64,000 nt of DNA from Chromatiales bacterium. Lineage in GTDB: Bacteria > Pseudomonadota > Gammaproteobacteria > Steroidobacterales > GCA-2729495. Under the pieces are notes generated by a model. It was given only the letters and a program-made list of their open reading frames with translations, did not search any database and was not told where the DNA came from. Below are positions 1 through 9,487 of this stretch, in pieces. Positions within the stretch are counted from its first letter, which is position 1; each line of letters starts with the position of its first letter. Position numbers and translations under genes: made by a program. The DNA is taken from NCBI GenBank assembly GCA_020351875.1, contig CP070671.1:577203-641202 (forward strand). The letters run 5' to 3'.

Positions 1-2724
1 GGCTACAGCTACGCAGAGCTTGAAGAGTATGCAAAGGCAATCAGGAAAGAACTCAGCCTGGTTAAAGGCGTATCCCGGGTGGAACTCTGGGGCGTACAGC
101 CGAAAGTTATCTACCTTGATTTACCTGAGACGCAACTGGCTGCACTGAAAATTTCCCGCGAGGATGTGCTGGCAACACTGGCCCTGCAGAACATGGTGGT
201 CAGTTCCGGGGCCATCGAAGTTGCCGGACAGCGTCTGCGCGTGGAGACGACAGGGCAGTTCCAGAGCCCGGAAGATATCGGTGACCTGGTCATTCGCCGG
301 TCCATTGCCGACACCATGCAGACAGCTGGCCAGGAGAGCAGTCAATTCTCGCGAACCCTGCAGAGCTCCCGGCCGGTGGGCGGCGCCAGATCGGGGAGCG
401 CGGCAACGGCGGCGGACGCCGAGTTAATCCGGATCCGGGACGTTGCCACCGTGCGCGAGGGCTACCTCGAACCGGCCCAGACCATCATGCGCTTCCAGGG
501 CAAGCCGGCCCTGGCGATTCAGCTGGCGAACGTGGAAGGCGGCAACATCATCACCACCGGCGCTGCGCTGGATGCGCGCCTGGAGGAGATTAAGGCGTTT
601 CTGCCCGTCGGTATAGAAGTCGAGCGCTTCACCTGGCAATCAGACCTGGTCAACGAATCCATCAACGGTTTCATGATCAACCTGGCGGAGGCCGTGCTGA
701 TCGTCCTGGTAGTGCTGGCCCTGGCCATGGGCTGGCGGATGGGCCTGGTGATCGGCTGGGCGCTGATCGTGACCATCCTCGGCACCTTCGTGGTGATGAA
801 CGTCATTGGTATTGACCTGCAGCGAGTGTCGCTGGGTGCGCTCGTGGTCGCGCTCGGCATGATGGTCGATAACGCCATTGTCGTAGCCGATAACTACTCA
901 GTGCGGCTGGCCAAAGGCATGAAGCCGAAAGAAGCGGCCATCGACAGTGCGGCCACGCCCAGCATCGCGCTGCTCGGTGCAACTATTGTTGCCGCGATGG
1001 CCTTTTTCCCGATTTACACCGCCAAATCCGATGCCGGCGAGTACGCACAATCGCTCTTCACCGTGGTCGCCATCGCGCTGATCCTGAGCTGGGTCATTTC
1101 CATGACCATGACGCCACTCAACTGCATTGCTTTCTTGAAGCCACCGAAAGACTCCGGTGGCAAGGGCGATCCTTACGACACAGGGTTCTTCCGCGCTTAT
1201 CGTCGCTTGCTGGAAGGGGCAATCCGGCGCCGGGTGTTCACGATCGCCGCGATGATCGCACTATTTGTTGGCGCGGTGGCCGGCTTCACGAATGTCCCGC
1301 AGGAGTTCTTTCCGGACTCCACGCGCACCCAGCTGATGGTGGACTACTGGGCACCCGAGGGCACGCCCATCGACGCCGTCGCCAGGGGCCTGCAGCCTAT
1401 CGAAGAGAGGCTGATGGCGGATCCACGTGTCAAGCACGTGACCGCGTTTATCGGCGCCGGCGGGCCCAGGTTTTACCTGCCGGTCGATCCCGAGTTTCCG
1501 TACCTGTCCTACGCACAGCTCATTGTGACGACGCAGGATTACGCGGGCTTGAACGAGGTGCTAGACGATACCGAGCCCTGGCTGGCCGAGAACTACCCGA
1601 ACGTCCTGACGCGGGTACGCAAGTACAAAGTAGGATCGGGTGATACCTGGCCCTTTGAACTGCGCATCAGCGGCCCGGCAGAAGCAGATCTGAACACCTT
1701 GCGTCGGCTTGGCGCAGAGAGCGTTGAGATCCTGCGGGAAGAGCCGCTCGCCAAGCAGGCACGCGTCGACATGCGTCAGCGAGTCCCGAAAATCGTGCTG
1801 GACTACGACCAGCAGCGGGCCCGCTGGTCCGCCGTGAACCGGGCCGATGTGGCCGAGGCGACTCGGCGGGCGTTTGACGGCACACCCATCGGGGTCTACC
1901 GCGAAGGCGATGATCTGTTGCCCATCATTGCCCGCAACAACGAAGCGGCGCGCCAGAGCGTGGCCGGGCAATTGGATGTGCTTCAGGTCGTGCCTACCCT
2001 GACTCTGCAAACGCTACCCCTCGGGCAGGTGATGCGGGATATCCGGCTGGAATGGGAAGACCCGATCATCACTCGGTTCAACCGCCGCCGCCAGATAGCC
2101 GTGCAGGCGTCACCGGATGGCGTGACATTTCCGACGCTGCGCAGTGCGGTCATCGACAAGTTCGAAGCCATGGAGCTACCGGGCGGTTACAGCTTTTTCT
2201 GGGACGGCGAATTCGATACGACCCTACGCGCACAAACTTCCCTGATCCCAGGCGGTGTGCCAGCGTTTATCGTGATGATCGTCATCATCGTGGCCTTGTT
2301 CAACGCCGTGCGCCCGGCGCTGGTCATCTTCATGACCGTGCCCTTCGCATTGATCGGCATCACGGCGATCCTCTGGCCCACGCAGGTCGCCTTCGGTTTC
2401 ATGGCACTGCTCGGCGCCATGAGCCTGATCGGGCTGATGATCAAGAATTCCATCGTCCTGCTCGATGAGATCGAGGCCAACAAGGCCGGCGGTCTGGCGC
2501 CCTATGACGCAACCATTGCGGCCGGCATGTCGCGGGTTCGTCCCGTCGCGCTGGGTGCGGCGACGACGATCCTCGGCGTGATGCCGCTGATCCAGGATGC
2601 GTTCTGGATCGCGATGGCACTGACCATCATGTTCGGGCTGACATTCGGCACGCTGCTGACGATGATCATGGTGCCCACGTTCTACGCGACGCTGAACCGC
2701 ATCCCGTCACCCGGAGCGAATTGA
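1..2724 (+). CDS. RND efflux transporter permease, 5' end cut by window edge
   Basis: Inner-membrane pump of the resistance-nodulation-division family, which exports substrates using the proton gradient together with a periplasmic adaptor and outer-membrane channel. The reading frame is open from base 1, so the start lies upstream. The visible part has a porter-domain segment, then a transmembrane block with the TM4 motif GMMVDNAIVVADN, a second porter domain, and a C-terminal block with the repeat motif LIGLMIKNSIVLLDE. In AcrB the TM4 motif has two adjacent Asp. Here the second is Asn, as in several RND subgroups. A Ser/Ala/Gly-rich insertion follows the first visible porter segment (about bases 340-420). 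The adaptor gene is probably upstream and outside the window. Substrate cannot be read from the sequence. Confidence 0.93.
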   Translation, partial: GYSYAELEEYAKAIRKELSLVKGVSRVELWGVQPKVIYLDLPETQLAALKISREDVLATLALQNMVVSSGAIEVAGQRLRVETTGQFQSPEDIGDLVIRRSIADTMQTAGQESSQFSRTLQSSRPVGGARSGSAATAADAELIRIRDVATVREGYLEPAQTIMRFQGKPALAIQLANVEGGNIITTGAALDARLEEIKAFLPVGIEVERFTWQSDLVNESINGFMINLAEAVLIVLVVLALAMGWRMGLVIGWALIVTILGTFVVMNVIGIDLQRVSLGALVVALGMMVDNAIVVADNYSVRLAKGMKPKEAAIDSAATPSIALLGATIVAAMAFFPIYTAKSDAGEYAQSLFTVVAIALILSWVISMTMTPLNCIAFLKPPKDSGGKGDPYDTGFFRAYRRLLEGAIRRRVFTIAAMIALFVGAVAGFTNVPQEFFPDSTRTQLMVDYWAPEGTPIDAVARGLQPIEERLMADPRVKHVTAFIGAGGPRFYLPVDPEFPYLSYAQLIVTTQDYAGLNEVLDDTEPWLAENYPNVLTRVRKYKVGSGDTWPFELRISGPAEADLNTLRRLGAESVEILREEPLAKQARVDMRQRVPKIVLDYDQQRARWSAVNRADVAEATRRAFDGTPIGVYREGDDLLPIIARNNEAARQSVAGQLDVLQVVPTLTLQTLPLGQVMRDIRLEWEDPIITRFNRRRQIAVQASPDGVTFPTLRSAVIDKFEAMELPGGYSFFWDGEFDTTLRAQTSLIPGGVPAFIVMIVIIVALFNAVRPALVIFMTVPFALIGITAILWPTQVAFGFMALLGAMSLIGLMIKNSIVLLDEIEANKAGGLAPYDATIAAGMSRVRPVALGAATTILGVMPLIQDAFWIAMALTIMFGLTFGTLLTMIMVPTFYATLNRIPSPGAN

Positions 2725-2788
2725 CAGCGGGAGTCCACTACAATCGATCCAGAACCTCCGCAGACACCAGAACTATAAGGAGATGGGG

Positions 2789-3121
2789 ATGCCGAAAGCC
2801 AAGGACATCTGGTTCGGCCCGCAGATCGATGCCGTTGCACGCGAGATTTCTAAGCTGGCCATTGCCTGCGATGTTGACATCCTGCAGGAAGGTATCGGGG
2901 TCAAGATACTGCGCAATGACGACAGCGTCTGCGGACGCAAGAACCCCAAGGCCTTTCGATTGCTGCGCGAGCACCTGATGGCGTTTTTCGAAGTGTCGGA
3001 ACATGCTATCCACCATCTGAGCCCAAACGAGGTGGGTGAAATTCTCCAGCAAGTGATCGAGTCGATTCGGGAATTGCGGGAGTCGGGTCATCCCGGGCAC
3101 GCGCATGACGCGGGCCATTAG
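2789..3121 (+). CDS. Small conserved-looking hypothetical protein
   Basis: Encodes about 110 residues, soluble and mixed helical, with no signal peptide or membrane segment and a His/Gly-rich end. I do not recognise the family. The start is set by AAGGAG at 2777-2782, which sits 6 nt before ATG 2789. The in-frame ATG at 2783 abuts that site and is less likely. It lies 64 bp after the RND gene and 38 bp before polyphosphate kinase 2, on the same strand, so the three may be co-transcribed. The N-terminal half resembles no motif I can name, and no function is proposed. Confidence 0.7.
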   Translation: MPKAKDIWFGPQIDAVAREISKLAIACDVDILQEGIGVKILRNDDSVCGRKNPKAFRLLREHLMAFFEVSEHAIHHLSPNEVGEILQQVIESIRELRESGHPGHAHDAGH

Positions 3122-3159
3122 GCCGCCCGCGACAGAACCACAGGAAGAGTGCAGACACA

Positions 3160-3951
3160 GTGAACGACAAACCCAAGAAAATGAAGCGCAAGGGCTTTCA
3201 GAGGGAGCTGGAGAAGCTTCAGACAGAGCTCTGTCACCTGCAGGATCACGTGGTCGAGCACGAAATCAAGGCCATCGTGGTTTTCGAAGGTCGCGATGCG
3301 GCGGGGAAAGGCGGCGTGATCAAGCGGATTACCGAACGTGTGAGCCCGCGCGTGTTCCGCGTCGTGGCGCTGCCGAAGCCCAGCGACCGCGAGAAGACGC
3401 AGTGGTACCCCCAGCGCTATATCCAGCACTTCCCGGCCGGCGGGGAAATCATGCTGTTCGACCGCAGCTGGTACAACCGCGCCGGCGTGGAGCGGGTGAT
3501 GGGCTTCTGTACTAAGCAGGAGTACGAGCGGTTCCTGCGCACGGCGCCGCTATTTGAGGAGGAACTGGTTGAGCAGGGTATTCGGATCATCAAGTACTTC
3601 TTCGATGTGAGCCAGGAAGAACAGAAAAAGCGCTTCCATGCTCGAATGACGGATCCGATGCGCCACTGGAAGCTGAGCCCGATGGACGTGGAGTCCTACC
3701 AGCGCTGGTGGGACTACACCGCCGCCTACGAGCGCATGCTCGAAGCCACGGATACGGCAGCCTGTCCGTGGTACCGGGTTCAGGCCGACGACAAGCGCCG
3801 GGCCCGGCTGAACTGCATCTCCCACCTGTTGAGCCTGTTCGACTACGACGAGCAGGACTGGGTCGCACCGGACCTCGGCGAACGCAAGAAGAAAAAGCCC
3901 GGCACGCCCGACGTGCTCGAGTTCAAGCACACGGTGCCGTCGGTTTACTGA
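3160..3951 (+). CDS. ppk2: Polyphosphate kinase 2 (PPK2 family)
   Basis: Transfers phosphate between polyphosphate and a nucleotide (classically making GTP or ATP from the diphosphate) in the cytoplasm. The 263-residue length fits a one-domain PPK2. The Walker A region GRDAAGKGG is at residues 44-52, and the Walker B/lid region with FDRSWYNRAG is near residues 100-109. A basic Lys-rich N terminus precedes the kinase domain. The start is GTG 3160, following an AGGAAGAG-like site about 10 nt upstream. Substrate preference (ADP, GDP or AMP) cannot be assigned from motifs alone. The last 50 or so codons recur in degenerate form at 5813-5968, downstream of the next gene. Confidence 0.93.
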   Translation: MNDKPKKMKRKGFQRELEKLQTELCHLQDHVVEHEIKAIVVFEGRDAAGKGGVIKRITERVSPRVFRVVALPKPSDREKTQWYPQRYIQHFPAGGEIMLFDRSWYNRAGVERVMGFCTKQEYERFLRTAPLFEEELVEQGIRIIKYFFDVSQEEQKKRFHARMTDPMRHWKLSPMDVESYQRWWDYTAAYERMLEATDTAACPWYRVQADDKRRARLNCISHLLSLFDYDEQDWVAPDLGERKKKKPGTPDVLEFKHTVPSVY

Positions 3952-4035
3952 ACGTTGCCCAATGCCATCGTCGTGCGTCTGACGCTCTTGGCGGCGCCGT
4001 TTTTGCCACATGGACGATTCCATCGGAGACCTGTT

Positions 4036-5751
4036 ATGCCGAAACCAAGCCATCGTGAGTTGCTGGTCTCCGCCGCACTCGCTTGTCTCGCGCCCGTGGC
4101 CCATGCCGACGACTCGGGACCACCGGCCGGGCAGCTCAGGCCGAAGCTGATCCTGCAGCTCACCGTGGACCAACTGCGCGGTGACCTGCCGTGGCGCTAT
4201 TACGAACGTTTTGGTGAGGGCGGGTTCCGGTACCTGATGGAGGAGGGCACCGTGTACCTGGATGCTCACCACCGGCATGCGAATACGGAGACCATCGTCG
4301 GCCATACGACGCTGGCCACGGGTGCAGATCCCGCGGCCCACGGTATGGTGGCTAACGTATGGCTGGACCGGGCCACCGGGCAGCTGACCTACAACGTGGA
4401 GGATGCCAGGTACCCGATCCTGACGGCCGGCGCCGGCGTCGACCGGTCCACGGAGATCGATCCGACCCAGCGGGCCGCGCGCAGCGACGGCCGTTCGCCG
4501 GCCGCGATCCAGGTGTCCACGTTCAGCGACGAGCTGTCATTGTTCTACGGCCGGCAGTCCAAAGTGTTCGGCGTGTCGGTGAAGGACCGCGGCGCAATTT
4601 CGATGGCCGGGCACACTGGCAAGGCCTTCTGGTTCTCCAAGCAGAGCGGCGAGTTCATCACCAGCCGGTTCTACTACGACCGCTATCCCGACTGGGTGAC
4701 GGCGTACAACGAGCGCGGGCCGGCTGCCGGCTATGCGGCGCGTTCCTGGCAGCTGCTGAACAAGGCGTCCACTTACGTGTTCGGGGATGCGGATGACCGG
4801 GCGTATGAGACCGCGCTGCCGGGTTTTGGCCGGGTCTTCCCGCACCCCTTCGGGCAGCCCGAGGACCGCTTCTACACGACGCTACTGACTGTCAGCCCGG
4901 CCGGTGACGAGATCACGGTGGCCTTTGCGAAAGCGGTGATCGATAACGAGGGCCTCGGTGCGGACGAGGTGCCGGACTACCTGGGTGTCAGCCTGTCATC
5001 CACGGACTACGTGGGCCACGTGTTCGGGCCATCGAGCCTGGAGGCGGAAGACAACCTGCTGCGGCTGGACCGCGCGCTGGCGGATCTGCTGGCGTTCGTC
5101 GACAAGCGTGTCGGGCTGGAGCAGACGTTGATCGTGCTGTCCGCCGACCACGGCGCGCCGGAGGCGCCGGGTTACCTGCAGGAACTGGGCTTTGAATCCG
5201 ACTATATCGATCCGGCGAGTTTCGACGCCAAGGTGGAGTTCGCTCCGGTGAAGGCGCAGTTTGGTATTGGTGAGGAGCTGATTACTACCTACTTTCATCC
5301 GTACCTATATCTCAATCGAGTATTGATCGAGGAAAAGGGATTAGATCAGGCGCTGGTGGAAGAAGCGGTGGCGAAGGTTTTAATGGACTTCGACGGCGTG
5401 GCGCTCGCGGTGTCGAGCATGGCGCTGCGTGAAGGCCGGGTGCCGGATTTCCCTCTCGTCGAATCCGTGCGGCGCAATTTCAACCCGACGCGCTCGGGCG
5501 ACATCTACCTGGTATTCGAACCGAACCGCTTCATTAACGATTTCGATGGCCTGATCGTGGCATCGACGCACGGTTCTCCGTGGCGTTATGACTCCCACGT
5601 GCCGATCGTCTTCGCGGGCGCCGGCGTGCCGGCCCGGCGCGTGGCCCGGCGCGTGGAAACCGTCGACGTGGCGCCGACCCTGTCTTTGCTCGTCGGGACG
5701 AAGCCGCCCTCTGGCGCGGTCGGCTTGCCCCTGCACGAAGTCTTGCCCTGA
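4036..5751 (+). CDS. PafA-like alkaline phosphatase / type I phosphodiesterase superfamily, exported
   Basis: A 571-residue alkaline-phosphatase-superfamily enzyme, probably a phosphate monoesterase or diesterase in the periplasm. A signal peptide covers residues 1-24, ending AHA-D. The metal-binding Asp is in LTVDQLRGD near residue 45. The nucleophile region is NTETIVGHTT, with Thr86 the likely nucleophile (PafA also uses Thr). Later metal ligands are DYVGHVFG, SADHG and ASTHGSPW. ATG 4036 is chosen because GGAGAC lies 6 nt upstream and the leader begins there; the open frame extends back to 3955 without a better start. Lying next to ppk2, it suggests a local phosphorus-handling theme, which is inference. 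Ends at 5751, just before a remnant of ppk2. Confidence 0.88.
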   Translation: MPKPSHRELLVSAALACLAPVAHADDSGPPAGQLRPKLILQLTVDQLRGDLPWRYYERFGEGGFRYLMEEGTVYLDAHHRHANTETIVGHTTLATGADPAAHGMVANVWLDRATGQLTYNVEDARYPILTAGAGVDRSTEIDPTQRAARSDGRSPAAIQVSTFSDELSLFYGRQSKVFGVSVKDRGAISMAGHTGKAFWFSKQSGEFITSRFYYDRYPDWVTAYNERGPAAGYAARSWQLLNKASTYVFGDADDRAYETALPGFGRVFPHPFGQPEDRFYTTLLTVSPAGDEITVAFAKAVIDNEGLGADEVPDYLGVSLSSTDYVGHVFGPSSLEAEDNLLRLDRALADLLAFVDKRVGLEQTLIVLSADHGAPEAPGYLQELGFESDYIDPASFDAKVEFAPVKAQFGIGEELITTYFHPYLYLNRVLIEEKGLDQALVEEAVAKVLMDFDGVALAVSSMALREGRVPDFPLVESVRRNFNPTRSGDIYLVFEPNRFINDFDGLIVASTHGSPWRYDSHVPIVFAGAGVPARRVARRVETVDVAPTLSLLVGTKPPSGAVGLPLHEVLP

Positions 5752-5812
5752 TCGATAGCAACGATCGCGCCAGGTCCGGGCACCGGGGATGCCTCAGGCC
5801 GCGTCCGGCCCG

Positions 5813-5968
5813 GTCTTCAGAATCGACCAAGCTGATCACCAGCGCTGCGCGCGCCTGAACTGCATTTCGCTCAGCATGTTCGATTACGACGAGCAGGACT
5901 GGACGTCGGCGAAGCCCGGCACGCCCGACGTGCTCGAGTTCAAGCCCACGGTGCTGTCGGTTTACTAG
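5813..5968 (+). pseudogene. Degenerate partial duplicate of the ppk2 3' end
   Basis: Read from 5813 in frame, this stretch gives a peptide closely matching the C terminus of the PPK2 encoded at 3160-3951. It shares the blocks ARLNCIS, FDYDEQDW and PGTPDVLEFK and an SVY-stop ending. The DNA is also near identical over these blocks. One codon is lost after LNCIS, and the Lys-rich linker before PGTPD is deleted. The kinase domain is absent, so it cannot be a functional PPK2. It has no start codon or ribosome site of its own. It lies just after the phosphatase gene, as if ppk2 had been duplicated and then mostly lost. Its TAG stop shares a CTAG with the stop of the minus-strand glycosylase gene. 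Confidence 0.85.
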
Positions 5969-6468
5969 CTGCCGTTCTTCAGCACCGACCACGCGGCGAG
6001 TTTCTGCTCGAAATTCAGCGCGGCCATCGCCGGGCTCGTGGACGGCAGGCGTTCGTGGACCAGGTAGGGTGCCTGCAGCTGCACGTCGGCCAGCACACGC
6101 CTGCGGTAGATCTCCGCGGCCTTGCTGCCGTTGAAGTACACGCGCTTGATAGTCCGGTGGCGCCGGAAGAAGCCCGGGAAGTCGTTGACCTCGGCCGTGC
6201 GCAGGTCGATGCTCGAATCCAGGCTGCCTTCGCGCTCGCAGGCCTTCAGCACATCCCAGACTGCGATGCCGTTGTCTTGCAGAATCCGCAGCCGGTCGGA
6301 GTAGGGCAGGTCCCGGCCGGCGCCGAAGAGCTCACCCATGATGGCCCAGAACGCGTTGCGCGGCAGCCCGTAGTACTGGTGCACCGCGAGTGAGGCCTCG
6401 CTCGGCATCGAGCCCAGAACTAATAATCGCGGTTGCCGACCGACCACCGGGGCAAAGCCGCTCAGCAT
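5965..6468 (-). CDS. Hypoxanthine/uracil-type DNA glycosylase (UDG superfamily, HDG-like)
   Basis: Base-excision repair enzyme of 167 residues that removes deaminated bases such as hypoxanthine or uracil. The first motif, LGSMPSEAS, is followed by YYGLPRNAFW, the pattern of the family 6 (HDG) glycosylases. The second motif is LPSTSPAM near the C terminus, matching the STSPA loop of that family. It starts at ATG 6468, 30 bp after the HIT-protein stop, and is last in the apparent minus-strand operon. Its stop codon overlaps, on the opposite strand, the stop of the ppk2 remnant, so the two read convergently with no spacer. Substrate specificity is inferred from family only. Confidence 0.85.
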   Translation of the reverse strand: MLSGFAPVVGRQPRLLVLGSMPSEASLAVHQYYGLPRNAFWAIMGELFGAGRDLPYSDRLRILQDNGIAVWDVLKACEREGSLDSSIDLRTAEVNDFPGFFRRHRTIKRVYFNGSKAAEIYRRRVLADVQLQAPYLVHERLPSTSPAMAALNFEQKLAAWSVLKNGS

Positions 6469-6498
6469 GGCGACCGGCTCAGGCCCAGCCGGGATTCC

Positions 6499-6972
6499 TC
6501 AGGCCGCCGGCGCATCCAGGGCTGCATTAATGCGCGCGGCGAGTTCGGCGCATTCATCCGGAGTGGCGATGGCGACGGGCATGTCAGCGACATCCGTTGT
6601 CCACACCGCCTTGCCCCAGCGCGGATCGTCCCGGAAGCGCGGAAAGATGTGCCAGTGCAGGTGCGGCACCAGGTTGCCGAGGCTTTCCACGTTCAGGTGA
6701 TCGGGTTCTACAGCCGCAACGATAGCGCGGCAGGCCTGGCGCAGATCGTCCGCGCACGCCTGCCATTCTTCATCGCTGAGCTCGTCGATCCGGGTCGCGT
6801 GACGGCGGTCGAAAATCAGTACGCCGTGGCCGCGGTAGGCCTGGTTGCGGTCCAGGTACAGGGTGGACGCGGTGAGCTTGCGCACCCGGTAGCGTTCGTC
6901 GTCGCAGTCGGGCAGATCGTGGTCGAAGGGGCAGTCCGCACCCGCCACCCGGTCTGCCCAGTCCGCCGCCAC
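6499..6972 (-). CDS. HIT family nucleotide hydrolase/transferase
   Basis: A cytoplasmic HIT-fold protein of about 157 residues; the family hydrolyses or transfers nucleotidyl groups. The diagnostic HLHWHIF (His-x-His-x-His) lies near residues 104-110, preceded by LNVESLGNLVP. I place the start at GTG 6972, 5 bp after the ABC permease stop. A much longer open frame runs back into the permease gene, but its upstream part is a shadow in another frame. A second in-frame GTG eight codons in is an alternative. Translational coupling with the permease is likely given the spacing. The exact substrate is unknown. Confidence 0.85.
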   Translation of the reverse strand: MAADWADRVAGADCPFDHDLPDCDDERYRVRKLTASTLYLDRNQAYRGHGVLIFDRRHATRIDELSDEEWQACADDLRQACRAIVAAVEPDHLNVESLGNLVPHLHWHIFPRFRDDPRWGKAVWTTDVADMPVAIATPDECAELAARINAALDAPAA

Positions 6973-6977
6973 TCGTC

Positions 6978-8186
6978 TTACTCGTAACGCAGGGCGTCGA
7001 TCGGATTCAGGTTCGCGGCTTTGCGCGCCGGCCAGATGCCGAAGAACAGGCCCACGCCGGCGCTGAACGCAAAGGCAATCGCGACAGCCTGCGGCGACAC
7101 GATGGTCTGCCAGCCGGCGAACTGGGCGATGGCGGCCGATACCCCGGTGCCCAGCAGGATGCCGACCACGCCGCCGAGCAGGCACAGGATCAGTGACTCG
7201 ACCAGGAACTGCATCAGGATGTTCAGCCGCGTGGCCCCCAGCGCCTTGCGGATGCCTACCTCGCGCGTGCGCTCGGTGACCGTGACCAGCATGATATTCA
7301 TGATGCCGATGCCGCCCACGATCAGGCTGATGCTGGCGATGCCGGCCAGCAGCGCGGCGAAGATACTCGTCGCCGCCGCGCGCACGTTGAAGAACTGGGT
7401 CGGGTCGCCGATGCCGAAATCGTTGTTCTTGCCGGGCAGGATCTTGTGCTCGCGCCGCATGATGCGCTCCAGGTCGATGATGGCCTCGTCCGGCGTGAAG
7501 CCGGGGGCGACCTGCGCGTTGATCCGGTCCAGCGTGTCGGTGCCAAACACCCTGAACTGGGCCGTTTCCAGCGGGATCCACAGCTGCTCGTCCACGTTGC
7601 GCCAGCCCACCTGGCCCACCGGCTCCAGGATGCCGACGACCTCGAAGGCAATGCCGTTCATGTACAGGGTTTCGCCCAGCAGGCCTTCGGTTTCCGTGTC
7701 GAACTTCGCCGCTACGCCGTGACCGGCCACCGCGAAGCGACGTTTGGCCGCACCGTCGGCGCGGGTGTAGTTGCTGCCGGCCGCGAGCTCGTAGCCGTTC
7801 ACGTCCTTGAAGTTCGGTGTCGTCCCCACCACCTGCAGGTTCTCGTTCTGGTTGCCGAGCTTGACCTGCAACCGGCTGGATTTCTCCGGCACCACGGCGG
7901 CGACGGTCTCGGCATCTGCCGCGATGGCCCGCGCGTCGTCGATCGTCAGTGTGCTGGTCTGCTGCGACACCCCGCGATGCATCATGCCGCCGCTGCTGAT
8001 CGACAGGATATTCGCACCCAGCTTGTCGATCTGGTCATCGATGGCCTGTTGGGCACCCGAGCCCAGCGACACCATCGTAATCACCGAGCCGACGCCGATG
8101 ATGATGCCGAGCATGGTCAGGAAGCCGCGGAACAGGTTCGCGCGGATCGACTGCAGCGCCACCGCGATCATTTCACCGAGAAGCAT
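6978..8186 (-). CDS. MacB-like ABC transporter permease (FtsX fold)
   Basis: Inner-membrane permease of 402 residues, a MacB/FtsX-type mechanotransmission subunit. One TM near the N terminus contains the GIIIGVGSVI signature. A large periplasmic MacB_PCD domain follows, then three C-terminal TMs with GGIGIMNIMLVTVTERTREV and a final APARKAANLNPIDALR-type end. It lacks an attached ATPase domain; that subunit is encoded separately at 9484-10239, with the adaptor gene between them. Together they form a tripartite MacAB-like exporter that would need an outer-membrane channel such as TolC. Start ATG 8186 is 17 bp after the adaptor stop. Confidence 0.93.
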   Translation of the reverse strand: MLLGEMIAVALQSIRANLFRGFLTMLGIIIGVGSVITMVSLGSGAQQAIDDQIDKLGANILSISSGGMMHRGVSQQTSTLTIDDARAIAADAETVAAVVPEKSSRLQVKLGNQNENLQVVGTTPNFKDVNGYELAAGSNYTRADGAAKRRFAVAGHGVAAKFDTETEGLLGETLYMNGIAFEVVGILEPVGQVGWRNVDEQLWIPLETAQFRVFGTDTLDRINAQVAPGFTPDEAIIDLERIMRREHKILPGKNNDFGIGDPTQFFNVRAAATSIFAALLAGIASISLIVGGIGIMNIMLVTVTERTREVGIRKALGATRLNILMQFLVESLILCLLGGVVGILLGTGVSAAIAQFAGWQTIVSPQAVAIAFAFSAGVGLFFGIWPARKAANLNPIDALRYE

Positions 8187-8203
8187 CGCCCTGACCTCAT
8201 CCC

Positions 8204-9487
8204 TTAGTTCGGCCGTCCGCGCTGGCCGTTGCCGCGTTCACGATTGCTGTCGCGGTTGCCCTGCATGCCCGGGATGCCGGTGAACTGGCGCATGCGCTGC
8301 TGCAGTCGCTGCTGGGACTGCACGAGCCCCGAGCTCGGCAGCAGTATCACCGTCTCGCCCGCGTCCAGGCCCGTGTTCACCTCACTATAGTCCAGGTCCG
8401 TCAGGCCGGTCTCGACATTCACGGCCGTCAGGGTTTCGCCGTCCTGCACGAAGACCCAGTACTGGTTCGCAAAGCGATAGCGATCGGCCGGCGCTCCGCC
8501 TGTGGGTGCCTTGGGGCTCGCGTTCCCGCCGCCGAGCTGGGCCCGCACGTCATCCGGTGACAGGCCCACCAGCTGCGCGGCCACCGGGATGTCGCGGTTC
8601 GTGCGCAGGGCCGCCGTGGGGACGGCCACCGCGTCCATGCTTTGCGCGACGCGAATTTCCACGTCGGCGTTCATGCCCGGGCGCAGCAGGCCGGAGGCGT
8701 TGTCCAGGGTCATCAGCACGGAGAAGGTGGTGACCGTCTGTTCGGCCATGGCCTGGGGCTCGACTTTCAGCACCTCGCCCTCGAAGGGCTGATTCGGATA
8801 GGAAGTCACAGTGACCGTGACCGGCAGGCCGGGCTGGATCTTGCCGATGTCGGTTTCGTCCACCAGCGCCTTCACCTGCACGCGGGCGAGATCGGCCATT
8901 TTGAGCAGCAGCGTGCCGCCACCCACGTCCATGGTCGGGGACGAGATCACCTGGCCGGTTTCCACCAGCTTTTCGATGATTGTGCCGCTGATCGGTGCAC
9001 GCACGTCGGTGTCTTCCAGTGCGATGCGGGCGTTTTCCACCTCCACCTGGGCACCGACGACCTCGGCCTTCGCATTGGCGAGCTCCAGCACGGTCTGTTC
9101 GTAGTCCACCTCGTTGATGGTCTTGGATTCGAACAGCGTTTTCGCCCGCTTCGACTGCGCCTGAGCGATGGACCGGCGGGCCAGCGCGGCTTCCAGCCGG
9201 GCTTCGGCCTGAGCCAGCTGGTTCTTCGGCACCCGCTTGTCGATCTGTACCAGCCGGGTGCCCTGTTCGAGGAAATCGCCGGTCTCGCCCGGGATGTCCA
9301 GGATTTCGCCGGAGGCTTTCGATTTCACTTCCACCGTCAGGAAGGGCTCGATCACGCCGGCGGCCTCCACGCTCACCACGATGTCTCGCTGCACCACTTC
9401 ACCCGTCCGGTAGATCGCCTTTTCCACGGGTTTCTCGCATCCCTGGGCGAGCAGGGCCATCAGGAGCAGCGGGATCAGTCGGTTCAC
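8204..9487 (-). CDS. MacA-like periplasmic adaptor (membrane fusion protein)
   Basis: A 427-residue adaptor linking an ABC permease to an outer-membrane channel. The N-terminal hydrophobic leader contains AQGCEKP, which could be lipidated, although Gln before Gly-Cys is not an ideal lipobox. A lipoyl/biotinyl half-motif, an alpha-helical hairpin rich in Ala, Glu and Arg (about residues 95-160), the second lipoyl half (VRAPISGTI) and beta-barrel/membrane-proximal domains follow in the usual order. The C terminus has an unusual Gln/Arg/Asn/Gly-rich tail after residue 390. Start GTG 9487 overlaps the ATPase stop by 3 bases (GTGA), indicating translational coupling. Confidence 0.92.
   Translation of the reverse strand: MNRLIPLLLMALLAQGCEKPVEKAIYRTGEVVQRDIVVSVEAAGVIEPFLTVEVKSKASGEILDIPGETGDFLEQGTRLVQIDKRVPKNQLAQAEARLEAALARRSIAQAQSKRAKTLFESKTINEVDYEQTVLELANAKAEVVGAQVEVENARIALEDTDVRAPISGTIIEKLVETGQVISSPTMDVGGGTLLLKMADLARVQVKALVDETDIGKIQPGLPVTVTVTSYPNQPFEGEVLKVEPQAMAEQTVTTFSVLMTLDNASGLLRPGMNADVEIRVAQSMDAVAVPTAALRTNRDIPVAAQLVGLSPDDVRAQLGGGNASPKAPTGGAPADRYRFANQYWVFVQDGETLTAVNVETGLTDLDYSEVNTGLDAGETVILLPSSGLVQSQQRLQQRMRQFTGIPGMQGNRDSNRERGNGQRGRPN

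Noticed and set aside
6973-7581. The upstream part of a 360-codon frame that ends in the HIT protein
   Set aside because: This part overlaps the ABC permease in a different frame and has shadow-like composition. Only the last ~157 codons are a real HIT protein.
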